Shown: in pieces, positions 34,664-44,577 of the stretch | How the letters are laid out: every line of letters starts with the position of its first letter | Position numbering within the stretch: the first letter of the stretch is position 1 | NCBI GenBank assembly: GCA_963760435.1 | Contig: CAVXDE010000039.1 | Coordinates: 62,001-126,000 of the forward strand | DNA from: JAFAXD01 sp963760435 | Lineage (GTDB): Bacteria > Pseudomonadota > Alphaproteobacteria > Rhizobiales > Xanthobacteraceae | Direction: 5' to 3' | Length of the DNA stretch: 64,000 nucleotides | Position numbers and translations under genes: made by a program | Notes under the pieces: model-generated | Told to the model about the DNA's origin: nothing | Database searches by the model: none | What the model saw: the letters and a program-made list of their open reading frames with translations, nothing else

Positions 34664-36862
34664 ATGCGCAGGATTTCGATGAGGAGCGGCTTTTCAATCG
34701 GCACGAGCGCCGCGGCATACGTCATCATCGGACTGTCCTTGCAGGCCGCGGCGCAGACGCAGGAGCCCGCCGCCGATACCGATCTGGCCTCAGCGTGTGA
34801 AAAGCTAGGCACGACAAGCTTCGAGCAAATTCCGGGCGCTCCGACCTGGATCACATCAGCGACCGTTGTCGCCGCCAACGGCGGCCAGGTTGCGTATTGC
34901 GAGATCAAAGGCCATGTGCTGCAGCACGTGGGCCTGCAGATGCGACTTCCGCTCGACGGATGGAACAACAAACTCTACATGAACGGTAACCACGGCCTTG
35001 GCGGCCCATTTTTTATGGACGAGTGCGAAGGCGCGTTGGCGCGGAACTATGCGATCGGTACAACCGATATGGGGCATAGCGGACGTGTCACCGACGGGGG
35101 ATTTGCTTACGACAATATGCAAGGCAAGATTGACTTCGCCTACAGGGCAACGCACGTCGCGGCCGTCGCAGCGAAAGAGATCGTGAAAGCCTTCTACCAG
35201 CGGCCGGCGACGCGTTCCTATTTCAGTGGCTGCTCGACCGGCGGCCGCCAAGCCTTGATGGAAGCCCAACGCTATCCTGAAGATTTCGACGGCATCATCG
35301 CCGGGCCCACGCCGATCTACAACGCCGGCATGATGGCCACTCACTCGTTCTGGGGCGAGAAAGCCAACCGTGATTCCAACAATCAGATCATTCTCCGGCA
35401 CGACAAGCTCAAAATGCTGAGCAACGCCGTCTACAAGGCTTGCGACGGCCTGGATGGCCTGGTGGACGGGATTATCAATGATCCGCGGCGCTGCAACTTC
35501 GATCCGCAAACGTTGCTCTGCCCGGGCAACGTCGACCGTCCCGATTGTTTGACGCAGGCGCAGGTCGATGTTGTCCGCAAGGTCTACGAACAACCCCACG
35601 ACAGCAGCGGCAAATCAATCTACCCCGGGTCGGTCCCAAGAGGTTCCGAGCTCATGTGGGCGCGGGTCATTCCCGACCGTCCTGATCAGCTGGGGCGCGG
35701 GGCTGAAATTGGACAGGACTTCCTGCGCTACATGGCATTCGAGGAGGATGCCGGACCCGGTTTCGATCCGCTCAGTTTCGACTTCGACCGAGATCCACCA
35801 CGCTTGACCGCAATGGCGCGGCTTTACGACGCCAGCAATCCCGACCTGTCCAAATTCAAGGCGCGCGGCGGAAAGCTCATCATGTATTCGGGATGGGCCG
35901 ATGAAAACATGTCTCCCTTCGCCACGGTTCACTATTACGAGGCGGTCATCGACAAAATGGGCGGTCTCGCCGCGACGCAGACCTTCGCGCGGCTGTTGAT
36001 GGTCCCGGGCGCATTCCATTGCCGCGGCGGCGTGGGCCCAGTTCTCGTGGCCAACGACCTGCTTCCCGCACTGGAAGACTGGGTGGAGAACGGCGTCGCA
36101 CCCGACCGGATTGTTGCTGCACAGATCGAAAATGGAAAAGTGGTGCGGACGCGGCCTGTGTTCCCGTATCCGCTGGAAGCCAAATACAAAGGAACAGGTG
36201 ACCCGAACGATGCCGCAAACTTTGCTGCGGTTGGGCCGGTGAGGGCGCCCTGGCTCTCATCCGTCGCCGGACGAGCGCGCGCAGCCCAGTCCGCCGCTGC
36301 GCTGCGTCCCGGAATGACGCTCGCCATTCCCCTGTGCTATGCCGCTGGCATGACGACTCGCATCCCGCGCGGCGCGCCCGATCTCCCCTACGTTTATGGT
36401 GCGCCCGGCCATCTCATGCGCCGCTCGCACCAGATCGCGGTGGCGCTGTTTTTCGAGGAACTACGTCAGTTCAAAATCACGCCGCCGCAGTATGCCTCGC
36501 TGGTCGCCATAATGGATCAACCGGGGGTCGGTCAGCGTCGGCTGGCGGATCTCGTCGCGATTGACCGTTCAACCATCGGCACGCTGCTGCAGCGCCTTGA
36601 AAAAAAAGGACTGATTCGCCGGTTGACGTCAGAGACCGACCAGCGCGCCAACCAACTGTTCATCACCGATGCCGGTCGGGATCTCCTGTTGCGCTCACGC
36701 AAGGCGATCGAGCGGTCACAGGAGCGCCTTCTGGAGCCGCTCAAGCCACGCGAAAGACTGATGTTTCTTCGCATGCTCGCACGGCTTGTGCATATGAATA
36801 ACGACGCCAGTCGCGTGCCACTGAAGATCGCGCCCCAGGTCGAGGCGACTGACCAAGACTGA
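34664..36862 (+). CDS. Tannase/feruloyl-esterase ORF fused to a MarR regulator
   Basis: One uninterrupted frame encodes two unlike modules. Residues ~1-540 are an exported tannase/feruloyl esterase: signal peptide to about residue 28, nucleophile Ser191 in GCSTGGRQ (with Cys190), Asp413 in SGWADENMSP and His452-Cys453 in AFHCRGG, the CS-D-HC triad of that family. From Met563 (36350) the sequence is a typical MarR winged-helix protein (~170 residues; ITPPQYASLVAIMDQPG and RTIGTLLQRLEKKGLIRR-like region). The joining ~25 residues look like intergenic repeat DNA rather than a linker. An exported enzyme fused to a DNA-binding protein is functionally implausible; stop-codon loss, a small sequencing error or an internal MarR start are the likely explanations. 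Confidence 0.8.
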   Translation: MRRISMRSGFSIGTSAAAYVIIGLSLQAAAQTQEPAADTDLASACEKLGTTSFEQIPGAPTWITSATVVAANGGQVAYCEIKGHVLQHVGLQMRLPLDGWNNKLYMNGNHGLGGPFFMDECEGALARNYAIGTTDMGHSGRVTDGGFAYDNMQGKIDFAYRATHVAAVAAKEIVKAFYQRPATRSYFSGCSTGGRQALMEAQRYPEDFDGIIAGPTPIYNAGMMATHSFWGEKANRDSNNQIILRHDKLKMLSNAVYKACDGLDGLVDGIINDPRRCNFDPQTLLCPGNVDRPDCLTQAQVDVVRKVYEQPHDSSGKSIYPGSVPRGSELMWARVIPDRPDQLGRGAEIGQDFLRYMAFEEDAGPGFDPLSFDFDRDPPRLTAMARLYDASNPDLSKFKARGGKLIMYSGWADENMSPFATVHYYEAVIDKMGGLAATQTFARLLMVPGAFHCRGGVGPVLVANDLLPALEDWVENGVAPDRIVAAQIENGKVVRTRPVFPYPLEAKYKGTGDPNDAANFAAVGPVRAPWLSSVAGRARAAQSAAALRPGMTLAIPLCYAAGMTTRIPRGAPDLPYVYGAPGHLMRRSHQIAVALFFEELRQFKITPPQYASLVAIMDQPGVGQRRLADLVAIDRSTIGTLLQRLEKKGLIRRLTSETDQRANQLFITDAGRDLLLRSRKAIERSQERLLEPLKPRERLMFLRMLARLVHMNNDASRVPLKIAPQVEATDQD

Positions 36863-36967
36863 CATTGGGTCCATTTCGATCACGGGCAGAGCCGAACACG
36901 TACCTGGTCGTGCTCGAACGCTCGCGTAGATCCAAGTGACGTCTTCCGGATGTGCAAAAAGCTGCTA

Positions 36968-37000
36968 TAGACAGTACACTGTTAATAAGTGTACTGTCTA
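36968..37000. promoter_or_regulatory. 33-base perfect palindrome upstream of the MetE-like gene
   Basis: TAGACAGTACACT (36968-36980), spacer GTTAATA, and AGTGTACTGTCTA (36988-37000) give 13-base perfect arms. A shorter palindrome, ACAGT-AC-ACTGT (36971-36982), sits inside the left arm. It lies 68 bases before the ATG at 37069 and 106 bases behind the MarR-encoding frame. It is a strong candidate for the binding site of that MarR module, controlling the MetE-like and flavin-monooxygenase genes. Binding is inferred. Confidence 0.75.
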
Positions 37001-37068
37001 ACAATCGTTCCTGAGAGAAGCGGCTGCCGAAGTCGCCCCAGGACGAGGCTTCGTAAGGGAGGAATGCA

Positions 37069-38253
37069 ATGAAACGCAGCACTGATCGTATTCTCACGAC
37101 GCACGTCGGCAGCCTTCCGCGCCCGAAGGACCTCATGGAACTTTATGCTCAGGATGCGCCGGATGAGAAACTGTTACCGCGACTTGCATCGGCGGTGCGC
37201 GATGTGGTCGCAGACCAGACCAAGCACGGCATCGACGTCGTGAATGACGGTGAATTCGGCAAGGCGATGCGATCGAGCGCGGATATCGGCGCGTGGTGGT
37301 CCTACGTCTACGCCCGGCTGGGCGGTTTCGAGTTAAAGCAGGCGGTACTCGCGAAAGGCAGAGCGGCCTGGACCTTTGGCAGCAAGGAGCGCCAGGAGTT
37401 TGCGGAGTTCTACGCCGACTACGCCACCGGTATGGGCTCATCGAGCGGCAGCAGCTCCAGTCGCATGTTCGGACTCGCATGCACCAGTCCCGTAACCTAC
37501 ACCGGGCGCGACCTGATTAAGCGTGATACCGACAATATGAAAGCCGCGCTGGCGGCAAATCCGGCAGCAGAAGGGTTTATGACGGCAGTTTCGCCTGCCA
37601 CCCTGCAGATCCTCCCGAACCAGCACTACGCCAATCAGGAGGAATATACATGGGCGCTCGCCGAGGCGATTCGTGAGGAATACGAAGCCATCGTCAATGC
37701 TGGTTTCGTTCTACAAATCGATGATCCGGCGATCGTCGACATCTACGACTGGTGGTTCTCGCTCAAGGACGATATGGCCGGCTACCGCAAGTGGGCGGCG
37801 TCTCAGATCGAGGCGCTCAATCATGCACTGCGGAATATTCCCGAGGATCGCATTCGCTATCATGTCTGCTGGGGCAGCTGGCACGGGCCGCACAAGACCG
37901 ACGTTCCGCTTAGGGATATTGTCGATCTGCTCTTGAAGGTTAAGGCGCAGGCCTACTCCCTCGAAGCTGGCAACGTCCGCCACGAGCACGAATGGAAGGT
38001 CTGGAAGGAGACGCGCCTGCCCGAGAGCAAGCTGTTGATCCCAGGCGTCGTCAGCCATGCCACCAACGTGCTTGAGCATCCCGAGGTGATCGCCGACCGG
38101 CTTGTGAACTACGCGTCGGCGGTCGGCCGCGAGAATGTCATTGCGGGGACGGATTGCGGACTGGGCGGACGCGTGCATCACCAACTGGCGTGGGCGAAAT
38201 TGCGGGCGCTGCGCGAGGGAGCCGACTTGGCTTCGCGCCGGCTCTGGACCTAG
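37069..38253 (+). CDS. MetE-like cobalamin-independent methionine synthase family protein
   Basis: A 394-residue protein of the MetE C-terminal-domain family (also called methionine synthase II, epoxyalkane:coenzyme M transferase-like). LTTHVGSLPRP at the start, VNDGEFGK, VCWGSWHGPH and AGTDCGLGGR are visible; His, Cys and Cys of the last blocks are the zinc ligands that activate a thiol. It lacks the N-terminal half of MetE, so it is probably not housekeeping methionine synthase. GGAGGAATGCA precedes the ATG. It is 12 bases upstream of a flavin monooxygenase. It may move a methyl or alkyl group to or from a thiol in a degradation pathway. Confidence 0.88.
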   Translation: MKRSTDRILTTHVGSLPRPKDLMELYAQDAPDEKLLPRLASAVRDVVADQTKHGIDVVNDGEFGKAMRSSADIGAWWSYVYARLGGFELKQAVLAKGRAAWTFGSKERQEFAEFYADYATGMGSSSGSSSSRMFGLACTSPVTYTGRDLIKRDTDNMKAALAANPAAEGFMTAVSPATLQILPNQHYANQEEYTWALAEAIREEYEAIVNAGFVLQIDDPAIVDIYDWWFSLKDDMAGYRKWAASQIEALNHALRNIPEDRIRYHVCWGSWHGPHKTDVPLRDIVDLLLKVKAQAYSLEAGNVRHEHEWKVWKETRLPESKLLIPGVVSHATNVLEHPEVIADRLVNYASAVGRENVIAGTDCGLGGRVHHQLAWAKLRALREGADLASRRLWT

Positions 38254-38265
38254 CGGGACCGCGCT

Positions 38266-39339
38266 ATGACCTCCGACGCCTCGCTGGGGTTCGCGCTATT
38301 CCAACTGCCGACCTATCGCGAAGGCTTTTCGCAAAGCCTCCCAGCATTCTACTCCGAGTTGACGGAAGCGGTTCGCGTGGCCGATCGGCTCGGCTGGCAG
38401 CGCGTGCTCGTGTCCGAGCATCACTTCCACTATTACGGCGGTGCCGTGCCAAACCCGGCGGTGGTGCTGGCTGCCTGGGCGCGCGAGACCAAGAACATCC
38501 GGCTTGCCGCCGGCGTGTCACTCGTTCCGCTGCGCCACCCGCTGCAAGTGGCTGAAGACTATGCCCTCGTCGATCAGCTCGCCGAAGGCCGCTTCGATAT
38601 GGGCGTGTCGCGCGGTTTCGTACCGCACGAGTTCGAAGCCTTCGGGATAAATCCGCGCGAGACCTCGGATCGGGTGATGGAGGGCTTGCAAATCATCGAG
38701 CGGTTCTGGACCGGCGAGCCGTTCGAATTCTCCGGCCGCTTCACAAGCTTTGGCAAGCTACAGCCGTGGCCGCGCACGGTTCAACATCGCATTCCGATCT
38801 GGATTGCCGCCTCCAATGACATCGAGAGCTTCAATCGAATCGGGGCGCGCGGTTATGGTTTGTTGATGAACCACTATCCGATGACATTCGACAATCTGCG
38901 TATGAAGCACGACGCGTTCAAGGCAGCCTATGCAGCCGCCGGCTTGCCACAGAATGAGCGCCGCAGCTCGATCGCATTCATGACGCACCTCGCCGATACC
39001 GAAGAGCAGGCTATCGATGAAGCAAAGCTTGCATTGCAGGAACATGTCACTGCGCTGCGCAGAGTGCAGCAGCATCGCGAGTGGGACCGCGACTACGTGG
39101 GCGACATTTCCATTCTGCTCGAGCTGTGCACGTCCGATGACTACCGTCAGGTCTTTCGCGAGCGCACCCTCATCTGCACGCCCCAGCAGGCCGCCGAACG
39201 TCTCAGCAAGTATCAGAAGGAAGGGTTTGTCGAAGCCATGATGCTGTGCCGCTTCGGCAATCTCGCGCACGCACAGTGCGTGGCAACGATCGAGCGGATG
39301 AGCAAGGACGTGCGTCCGATGTTGGGGATGCCGGCATAG
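38266..39339 (+). CDS. LLM-class (luciferase-like) flavin monooxygenase
   Basis: A 357-residue bacterial-luciferase-like oxidoreductase with the TIM-barrel features of the class: LGFALFQLPTYREGF, VSEHHFHYYGGAVPNPAVVLA, LAEGRFDMGVSRGFVPHEFEAFG. These enzymes use reduced FMN or F420 from a separate reductase to oxidise organic substrates, often sulfonates, alkanes or amines. It follows the MetE-like gene by 12 bases and is probably cotranscribed. A convergent relative at 39377-40501 is of a different subtype. Confidence 0.88.
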   Translation: MTSDASLGFALFQLPTYREGFSQSLPAFYSELTEAVRVADRLGWQRVLVSEHHFHYYGGAVPNPAVVLAAWARETKNIRLAAGVSLVPLRHPLQVAEDYALVDQLAEGRFDMGVSRGFVPHEFEAFGINPRETSDRVMEGLQIIERFWTGEPFEFSGRFTSFGKLQPWPRTVQHRIPIWIAASNDIESFNRIGARGYGLLMNHYPMTFDNLRMKHDAFKAAYAAAGLPQNERRSSIAFMTHLADTEEQAIDEAKLALQEHVTALRRVQQHREWDRDYVGDISILLELCTSDDYRQVFRERTLICTPQQAAERLSKYQKEGFVEAMMLCRFGNLAHAQCVATIERMSKDVRPMLGMPA

Positions 39340-39376
39340 CCGTATCGGCGCTGCAGGCTGCGGTCCTGGTTGCCAA

Positions 39377-40501
39377 CTACACCGCGCGCATGTCCGGCAG
39401 GACGTGGTCGCGGAAGAGCTCCATGCCGTGGCGCACGATGCCTTCCGGCACGTCGCCCACTTTGAAGTTCAACGAGAACACGCCGTTGCCGACCTCGCCG
39501 TGGATCTTCTTCATCTGTTTGACCACCGACTGCGGGCTGCCGCACAGGATCGAGCCGGCCTCGATCGATTCCTCGACGGTGCGCGCCTTGATGGTCGCGA
39601 GCTTGGCCTGGAACAACTGACCGGTCGAGCCCTCGCCGAAGAAGCGGGTCTTCTCGATCACCAGCCGCTGCGCGTCACGCTGCGGGCGCATCAGCACGCG
39701 GTGCAGATAATCGTGCCCGCGTTTCATGATGGCGAGCGCTTCCTCGTCGCTGTCGGCGATGACGATGTGCTCGCCCACCAGGATATGCTCCGGCCCCGGC
39801 TCCCAGCCGTGTGCCCAGGCGGCCTTGCGGTAGCCTTCCGCGAGCGAACGACCCCAGCCGAGGTCATGCACGAACACCATGCCCATGATGGCGCGATACT
39901 TGGCGGCGATGTCGGCGGCTTCCGGGTTGGTGGCCGACATCAGCAATTGCGGGAATGGCTTCTGATAGGGCTTTGGCCAGATCGAGATCGACGGGAACTG
40001 ATAGTACTCGCCCTCCCAGCCGAACGGCTCCGGCTCGGTCCAGGCCTTGATGATCAGCTCGACCGCCTCGCGCATGCGCCCGTGCGACTCGCTGGGCGAG
40101 ACGTTGTAGGCGAGGTACTCGTGCGGAATGCCGCGCATCAACCCGGCGATCAGGCGCCCGCCGCTCATGACGTCGAGCATCGCGTATTCCTCGGCCACCC
40201 GGATCGGATTGAGCAGCGGGATGAGATTGCCGAGGATCGCGACCTTGGCCCGCGTGGTGCGGTGCGCCACGATCGAGCCGATCAGGTTGCAGTTCGGCAT
40301 CAGGCTGAACGGGCTGTAGTGATGCTCGTTGCAGGCAATCCAGTCGAACGCGCACGCCTCGGCGTGCACCATCGAGGTGATGTAATCGTCATAGAGCAGG
40401 CGCGCGCGCTCGGCGTCGAAGCCGTTGCTGCTCACCGGCCAGCTTTCCGGCACGCCCTCATAATGCGTCCACGGCATCGTATGAAAGAAGTTGAATTTCA
40501 T
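39377..40501 (-). CDS. LLM-class flavin monooxygenase, second copy
   Basis: A 374-residue luciferase-like monooxygenase. Its N terminus MKFNFFHTMPWTHYEG and the motifs CNEHHYSPFSLMPN, RVAEEYAMLDVMSGGRLIAGLMRG are typical of the class. The start ATG at 40501 has a GAGG just upstream; the open frame to 40609 would run into the GMC promoter. It is convergent with the first LLM gene (gap 37 bases) and divergent from the GMC oxidoreductase gene. The two LLM proteins differ clearly in sequence, so they are not a recent tandem duplication. Confidence 0.87.
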   Translation of the reverse strand: MKFNFFHTMPWTHYEGVPESWPVSSNGFDAERARLLYDDYITSMVHAEACAFDWIACNEHHYSPFSLMPNCNLIGSIVAHRTTRAKVAILGNLIPLLNPIRVAEEYAMLDVMSGGRLIAGLMRGIPHEYLAYNVSPSESHGRMREAVELIIKAWTEPEPFGWEGEYYQFPSISIWPKPYQKPFPQLLMSATNPEAADIAAKYRAIMGMVFVHDLGWGRSLAEGYRKAAWAHGWEPGPEHILVGEHIVIADSDEEALAIMKRGHDYLHRVLMRPQRDAQRLVIEKTRFFGEGSTGQLFQAKLATIKARTVEESIEAGSILCGSPQSVVKQMKKIHGEVGNGVFSLNFKVGDVPEGIVRHGMELFRDHVLPDMRAV

Positions 40502-40631
40502 CCTCGGGTCCCCGGTCGTTGTGACGGCCGATCTAGCCCGGATCGGCGATAAGCGAAACCCCGCGGATTGCAGGGCTGCTCCAATCGCGCTACCCGGAAT
40601 CCCGCCCATCGGTCATCGAGAATTCGCTGCC

Positions 40632-42251
40632 ATGCAAGCCTATGACTACATCATCGTCGGTGCCGGCTCGGCCGGCTGCGTGCTCGCCCATCGCCTGAGC
40701 GAGGACAAGGATGTCCGAGTGTTGCTGCTGGAGGCCGGCCGGCGCGACACCCACCCGTGGCTGCGCATGCCCATCGCCTTCGTGCAGATGTCCTGGCACC
40801 CGCGCTACACCTGGAAATACGAGACGGAACCCGAACCTGCCCTCGGTGGGCGGACCATCCCACTGCGCCGCGGCAAAGCGTTGGGCGGAACATCAATCAT
40901 CAACGGGATGATCTGCGCGCGCGGGCACCGGCGCGATTTCGACCTGTGGCGCCAGCAAGGGCTGAAGGGGTGGAGCTACGCCGACGTGCTGCCTTACTTC
41001 AAGCGCCTGGAGTCGAGCTGGCGCGGCGAGAGCACCTATCACGGCGGCGATGGACCCATCCGGGTCACGCAGCCGTACCATCCGCAGAACCTCTACGAGC
41101 CGTTTGAGCAGGCGGTCGCCAATTACGGCCTGCCGGTACGCGACGATTATAACGGCGAGGAGAGCGAGGGGATCAGCCGCATTGAGTTGTTTGTCGGCGG
41201 CGGCGAGCGCCAGAGCACGTCGCGCGCCTATCTACATCCGGTGATGAGCCGGCCGAACCTCACGGTCGAGACCGGCGCGTTGACCACCCGCCTCCTGATC
41301 GACAAGGGGCGCGTGATTGGCATCGAATATACGCGCGGCGGCCAGCTCTCGCGCGTGCATGCCGAGCGCGAGGTGATCCTCTCCGGCGGCTCCTACAACT
41401 CGCCGCAGCTGCTGATGCTCTCAGGCATCGGCCCGGCGGATCATCTCAAATCGGTCGGCATCGCGCCGGTGCACGACCTGCCGGGCGTCGGGCAGAATCT
41501 CTCCGAGCATCCCAACATGTTGCTCATGTACAAGGCGAAGAAGCCCGACACGTTTCTCAATCAGCTGCGCCTTGACCGGGCGGTGGGGTCGGGCGCGCGC
41601 TGGCATTTGTTGCGCAGCGGTCCGTTCACCACGAACGGCAGCGCGGCGATCGTGTTCCTGCGCAGCATGCCCAACCTGGAGCGGCCGGACGTGCAGCTTG
41701 TTTGTTCCTCGGTCGCCAATGACGCCGCGTTGTGGTTCCCGGCCGTCACCGCGCCGCCGGTGCACAGTTTCACCGCGCGCGTCGGCACGCTCTATCCGCG
41801 CTCGCGCGGCTGGGTGAAGCTGCGCTCGGCCGATCCGACCGATAAGCCACGCATCTTCTTCAACCTGTTCGGCGAGCGCTCCGACGTGGATGATATGATC
41901 CGCGCGCTGCGCATCGCCCGCGAGATCTACAACACCGAGCCGCAGAAGAGCCTGATCGGCGAGGAGATGACCCCGGGCGCGGCCGCGAAGAGCGATGCCG
42001 AGCTCGAACAGACGATCCGCCAGCTGGGCCATAACCGCCAGCACCCGCTCGGCACCTGCGCCATCGGCACCGGGCCGAAAGCCGTGGTCGATGAGGAACT
42101 GCGCGTGCACGGGCTTACCGGACTGCGCGTGGTCGATGCGTCGGTCATCCCCGATCAGCTCGGCGGCAACATCAACATCCCGACCATCATGATTGCGGAG
42201 AAGGCCTCCGACCTCATCCGCGGCCGCGCGCTGCCGGCGGCGGCGGTTTAG
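40632..42251 (+). CDS. GMC family FAD-dependent oxidoreductase (choline dehydrogenase-like)
   Basis: A 539-residue glucose-methanol-choline oxidoreductase. The FAD motif YIIVGAGSAGCVLAHRLSE starts at residue ~6, followed by LLLEAG, the PROSITE GMC block near LGGTSIINGMICARGHRRDF, and the C-terminal active-site region GHNRQHPLGTC (catalytic His) with GGNINIP. It oxidises an alcohol or related compound with transfer of electrons to the respiratory chain or oxygen. No secretion signal. It is divergent from the second LLM gene across about 130 bases. The substrate is not known. The ATG at 40632 was chosen because the FAD motif begins directly behind it; the open frame reaches 40491. Confidence 0.92.
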   Translation: MQAYDYIIVGAGSAGCVLAHRLSEDKDVRVLLLEAGRRDTHPWLRMPIAFVQMSWHPRYTWKYETEPEPALGGRTIPLRRGKALGGTSIINGMICARGHRRDFDLWRQQGLKGWSYADVLPYFKRLESSWRGESTYHGGDGPIRVTQPYHPQNLYEPFEQAVANYGLPVRDDYNGEESEGISRIELFVGGGERQSTSRAYLHPVMSRPNLTVETGALTTRLLIDKGRVIGIEYTRGGQLSRVHAEREVILSGGSYNSPQLLMLSGIGPADHLKSVGIAPVHDLPGVGQNLSEHPNMLLMYKAKKPDTFLNQLRLDRAVGSGARWHLLRSGPFTTNGSAAIVFLRSMPNLERPDVQLVCSSVANDAALWFPAVTAPPVHSFTARVGTLYPRSRGWVKLRSADPTDKPRIFFNLFGERSDVDDMIRALRIAREIYNTEPQKSLIGEEMTPGAAAKSDAELEQTIRQLGHNRQHPLGTCAIGTGPKAVVDEELRVHGLTGLRVVDASVIPDQLGGNINIPTIMIAEKASDLIRGRALPAAAV

Positions 42252-42345
42252 TTTGATGAGGCCCGCCCTTCCTCTACCTCTCCCCGCGACATCGGCCTTC
42301 ACAGAATTGCGTCTCGGGGAATTTGGAATACCTGCGCGTTGAGGA

Positions 42346-43324
42346 TTACTCCGCCTTGATGTTGGCGGCGTGAATCACTTTTCCCCACTTATCGGTCTCC
42401 TCGGCGATAAGCTTGCCGAAATCGGCTGGCGAGCCAACCAGCACCATGCCGTCCAGGTCGGCAACGCGAGCTTTGATCTCTGGATCGGCGAGGCCAGCAT
42501 TGATCGCCTTGTTCAGCTTGTCGATGATCTCGGCGGGCGTGTCCTTGGGCGCGCCGAAGCCAAAGATGGAGCTCGCCTCATAGCCCGGAATGAACTCGCC
42601 TACGGTCGGTATGTCGGGTAGCGCCTCCGAGCGAGTGGCGGTGGTTATCGCCAGAGCGCGCAGCCTGCCGGCTCCTGATGTATGGAATCGACTGAGCCGG
42701 GTTGGCGAACAGGGCTTGAACCCGTCCGCCCAGCAGATCGGTCAGCGCGGGTGCAACGCCGCGATAAGGCACATGCACCATCTCGACCCCAGCCATCATC
42801 TTGAACAGTTCGGCCGTGATGTGCGTGATCCCGCCCACGCCGCCTGAACCGTATGAGAGCTTGCCCGGATTCGCTCTGGCATAGACGATGAACTCCGGAA
42901 GCGTCTTGGCCGGAACCGACGGGTGTGTCACCAAGACCAGAGCACCGCGCATGACGCTCGCGACGGGCGCGATGTCGCGGATGAAATTGAAATTGAGTTT
43001 ATCGTAGAGTGTCGCATTGATAGCGTTCGGCGAACCAACCAATAGCAACGTGTAACCGTCGGGTTGCGCGCGCACGACCGCCTCGGTGGCGATATTGCTG
43101 CCGGCGCCCAGCCGGTTCTCGATGACGAACGGCTGGCCGAGCCGCTTCGCCAGCCACTGACCGATCAGGCGCGCGAGGATGTCGTTGGGGCCGCCGGCAG
43201 CAAAGCCGACGATCACGCGCACGGGCTGCGACGGATAGGTTTCTGCCCAAGTCACGCGCGACACGGCCGGCAGCGCGAGTGCACCCGCTGCTAAATGGAG
43301 GAATTGGCGGCGCAACACGGTCAT
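42346..43324 (-). pseudogene. Bug/TctC solute-binding protein with one frameshift
   Basis: A ~326-residue periplasmic binding protein of the tripartite tricarboxylate (Bug) type. The Tat-like signal MTVLRRQFLHLAAG leads to YPSQPVRVIVGFAAGGPNDILARL, the standard opening of the family. The frame breaks near 42680. After one extra base is skipped, the remaining ~110 residues read LRALAITTATRSEALPDIPTV and continue to KAE-stop at 42346-42348. No TctA/TctB membrane genes lie nearby, so it would be an orphan binding protein, as is common in Bug families. Divergent from the LysR gene at 43476. Confidence 0.82.
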
Positions 43325-43475
43325 CGCATCGTCATCGCGTCCGAGCTTTCGTGACGCACGCTCTTAGGGCCCGCGGGTCAATCTGCCCGCGTAGAACGAG
43401 GATACCGGATGCCGCTATGCGCGTATAATGCTAGGTTTCGATACGGCCATATCACTCTTGCAATGAGTTTGCGCC

Positions 43476-44417
43476 ATGCACTTGAGCGATCGCGCCGACC
43501 TCCGGTTGAAGCTGCACGACCTCCATATCCTGATGACTGTCGTGCAGGCCGGCAGCATGAGCAAGGCAGCCACGCTCCTCAACACAACACAGCCGGCGGT
43601 TTCCAGATCAATCGCGGTCTTGGAACGTACTATTGGCGTGCGGCTGCTTGAGCGTAACTCTCATGGCATAGCGCCTACCGCTTCCGGTCGCGCCTTGCTC
43701 GATGGCGGAGTGGCCGCATTTGATGACCTGCGTCAGGCGGTGAAGAACATTGAGTTTCTCGCCGACCCCACAGCCGGAGAAGTGCGGATCGGGTGCACTC
43801 CCTTACTGGCTGCAGGCTTCGTTTCGGCGGTTATCGATCGGCTCTCCCGGCGCAATCCGCGCATGGTGTTTCATCTGCTGACCGGATATGTGGAGACGCT
43901 GCACCTTGAACTGAGCGGACGTAACGTCGATCTTTTGATCGCACGGAGATTTGGCCCCACCGCAGAAGAGCAACTGGGCTTCGAATTTCTCTTTGATGAC
44001 CCGTCTGTCGTCGCGGCGGGTGCGCAAAGTCCGTGGGCTCGGCGGCGCAAGATCGAGTTTGCCGAATTGGTACAAGAATCGTGGGTGCTGCCGCCGCCCG
44101 GAAGCGAGATTGCGTCGATCGCGATGGAAGCCTTTCGCGCTAACGGAGTCGATTATCCTCGCACCACAGTGGTCACCGATTCCCCCCACGCGCGGATGAG
44201 TCTGCTGGCGACCGGTCGCTTTGTCACAATTCTCCCGGCTTCCGCATTGGAATTTCCCGCCATGCGCGCGGAGATCAAGGCCCTGCCCGTTCACCTGCCA
44301 AGCGCCCGCGTGCCAACCGGAATCGTCACCCTGAAGACCCGTGCACTCAGCCCCGTCGCGCAGCTTTTCATCGACTGCGCCCGCGAAGTCGCAAAGACTC
44401 CGGAAAAACGAAAATGA
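43476..44417 (+). CDS. LysR family transcriptional regulator
   Basis: A 313-residue LysR regulator. The N-terminal helix-turn-helix covers about residues 12-72 (HDLHILMTVVQAGSMSKAATLLNTTQPAVSRSIAVLE), and the substrate-binding domain of the periplasmic-binding type follows from about residue 100 (GEVRIGCTPLLAAG). It is divergent from the Bug/TctC gene across about 150 bases, a common pairing, so it may regulate that gene in response to the bound ligand. The gene looks complete. Confidence 0.92.
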   Translation: MHLSDRADLRLKLHDLHILMTVVQAGSMSKAATLLNTTQPAVSRSIAVLERTIGVRLLERNSHGIAPTASGRALLDGGVAAFDDLRQAVKNIEFLADPTAGEVRIGCTPLLAAGFVSAVIDRLSRRNPRMVFHLLTGYVETLHLELSGRNVDLLIARRFGPTAEEQLGFEFLFDDPSVVAAGAQSPWARRRKIEFAELVQESWVLPPPGSEIASIAMEAFRANGVDYPRTTVVTDSPHARMSLLATGRFVTILPASALEFPAMRAEIKALPVHLPSARVPTGIVTLKTRALSPVAQLFIDCAREVAKTPEKRK

Positions 44418-44577
44418 ATTACGCCGACGCGGGTTATGGCACCAAGCCAACGATCAGGAATGTCCGCCATGGAGACATTTATTTCTCAGTGAGGATGAAT
44501 CCAAAACAGGTGCTGACAAAAATTTATGTGCCGATTTCTCAATTCCAAAATTCGAATCCGGCCGGCTTCAACACAAT

